A DNA stretch of 64,000 nucleotides from Symbiodinium kawagutii. Its lineage: Eukaryota; Sar; Dinophyceae; Suessiales; Symbiodiniaceae. The stretch's first letter is position 1, and every line of letters begins with the position of its first letter. The position numbers were made by a program, and so were the translations under genes. The stretch is from NCBI GenBank assembly GCA_009767595.1, contig VSDK01010372.1:285453-349452 (forward strand). Reading direction: 5' to 3'. The notes beneath the pieces were generated by a model that saw only the letters and a program-made list of their open reading frames with translations, did no database searches and had not been told where the DNA came from. Shown here piece after piece: positions 63,112-64,000 of this stretch.

Positions 63112-64000
63112 CTGGAGAGCTGGCCCGGGGGAGGCTGTTGGTTGAGTCGTTAGATGATGGTTGGTTGATGCTTCAGGTTTGGTTACTACTTGTTGGTGAA
63201 TCCAAACAATGGACAGGCTAATCATTGATTAGGCCAACAATGGTTGGTCAATACTTGTTGGTTGCTTGGTGGGGTCACTGTTGGTTGTTGGATCATGTAT
63301 GCTTAATGGGTGGTGAAAAAAACATGTTGGCTGATGGTGGTTCATGATGATTTATTGTTTTTTCAAGACGGTTATGGCTCATGGTTGGTGCAATTGGACG
63401 ATGATGCCAAATGGTTGGTAAACGATGGTTCATCAATGGTTCCTTGATGACCGCTTCATAGGTGGCTAACACTTTGTGAATGTTGAGTTTGTACTTGGTT
63501 AATTGTGGTGACCCAGAAATGGTTGATGATAGGTGACGGTGCTGGCACCCCAAATTGTAGCAGGTGCACCTTCTAGAACAAATTGAAACGGCTTGTGACC
63601 AATTTGCAAGAAATCTATACGGATTGAAGGGCCAACCAACATACCAACCGACCATGGAAATTGGTGTGGCCAAGTGCGAACGGTAGTCTTGTGGTCCAAT
63701 ATGTGAACATGTTCACACATTGATCTAGAAACGATATTTTGGTGGAGCGGGAAATATATCACCAAAGAAGGGTCCAGAACATGTCAATTTTGCAAGTACC
63801 ATGCGGGATTTTCCATGGATCTTCCATGGATCTATAGTCTGGGTAGTTATGACCAGACGGGTGGCCGAAAAAATTGATTTCATGAGCACATTTAGCCAAT
63901 GACCAAATAATGCGCGTTAGAACGGTCGGCAAAACACAAGGCCATTTGATCTGAATTGATCGTGCATGGTTTTGTTCAAATATTATTGGATTGAGGCAAC
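63112..64000. other. Intron arm, GGTTGGTTGATGC text, then mixed
   Basis: GATGATGGTTGGTTGATGC and GGTTGGTC words to about 63540, then unpatterned. Reverse frames at 63293-63765 run against GT-rich repeat DNA and were not accepted. Confidence 0.6.

Noticed and set aside
1..64000. Ciliate germline DNA with eliminated segments
   Set aside because: The islands have GT/GC and AG ends and codon phases typical of introns; no short direct repeats bound each island as pointer sequences would.
1..64000. tRNA or rRNA genes
   Set aside because: No cloverleaf landmarks or conserved rRNA words were noticed by eye; a covariance search was not possible here.

Overview
This window looks like nuclear DNA of a protist or alga. 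There are no bacterial-style packed ORFs, no ribosome-binding sites and no rRNA or tRNA gene that I can recognise. Short GC-rich protein-coding islands, mostly 40-170 bases, are scattered through AT-richer, low-complexity DNA. Every island I could support reads on the minus strand, and most are bounded by an AG acceptor (usually CAG followed by GA) and a GT or GC donor. Very short exons, occasional GC donors, AG followed by G, same-strand coding and long repeat-filled introns fit a dinoflagellate best. That assignment is inference (about even odds); an intron-rich green or chromalveolate alga is not excluded.

The simplest model is that most or all of the window is one very long minus-strand gene, read from 63111 down to 3296, whose micro-exons encode heptad-like, Glu/Lys/Ala/Gln-rich coiled-coil segments joined by Pro/Ala/Gly-rich linkers. 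Several exons are alike. Three pairs of exons at 39.1/37.0, 35.2/33.3 and 29.4/27.0 kb each consist of a D-x-x-K-L-Q-K exon followed by an E-L-x-Q-A-R-A-E exon, which indicates tandem duplication of a two-exon module. I cannot prove that all exons join in one transcript; two or more adjacent same-strand genes remain possible.

The spacers follow a striking rule. On the plus strand, DNA left of an exon is written in CCATCAACC-type words and DNA right of it in GGTTGATGG-type words, and the two vocabularies are reverse complements. In the sense direction, introns therefore tend to begin with GGTTGATGG text and end with CCATCAACC text, so each could fold back on itself. Superimposed on this are short inverted-repeat elements: family A (GGCTGTGGGTCAA ends), family B (GGTTTCTCAAAATAGGGG ends), family C (CTGGTTGGTGGTTTCAACCC), and weaker families D and E. 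There is also a roughly 950-base element at 7156-8149 flanked by 20-base direct repeats, plus tandem and microsatellite arrays.

A second class of coding material consists of 100-800 base protein-like frames broken by stops and frameshifts (1.5, 5.5, 7.2, 30, 34, 37, 40, 41.5, 44, 46, 47.4, 50, 52 and 60 kb). All read on the minus strand. One (41.6 kb) carries a Walker A P-loop and an 11-base assembly gap. I read these as decayed insertions or old gene copies, but I do not recognise the proteins. Annotation below is by eye. Exon edges are proposals that transcript data could confirm or overturn.
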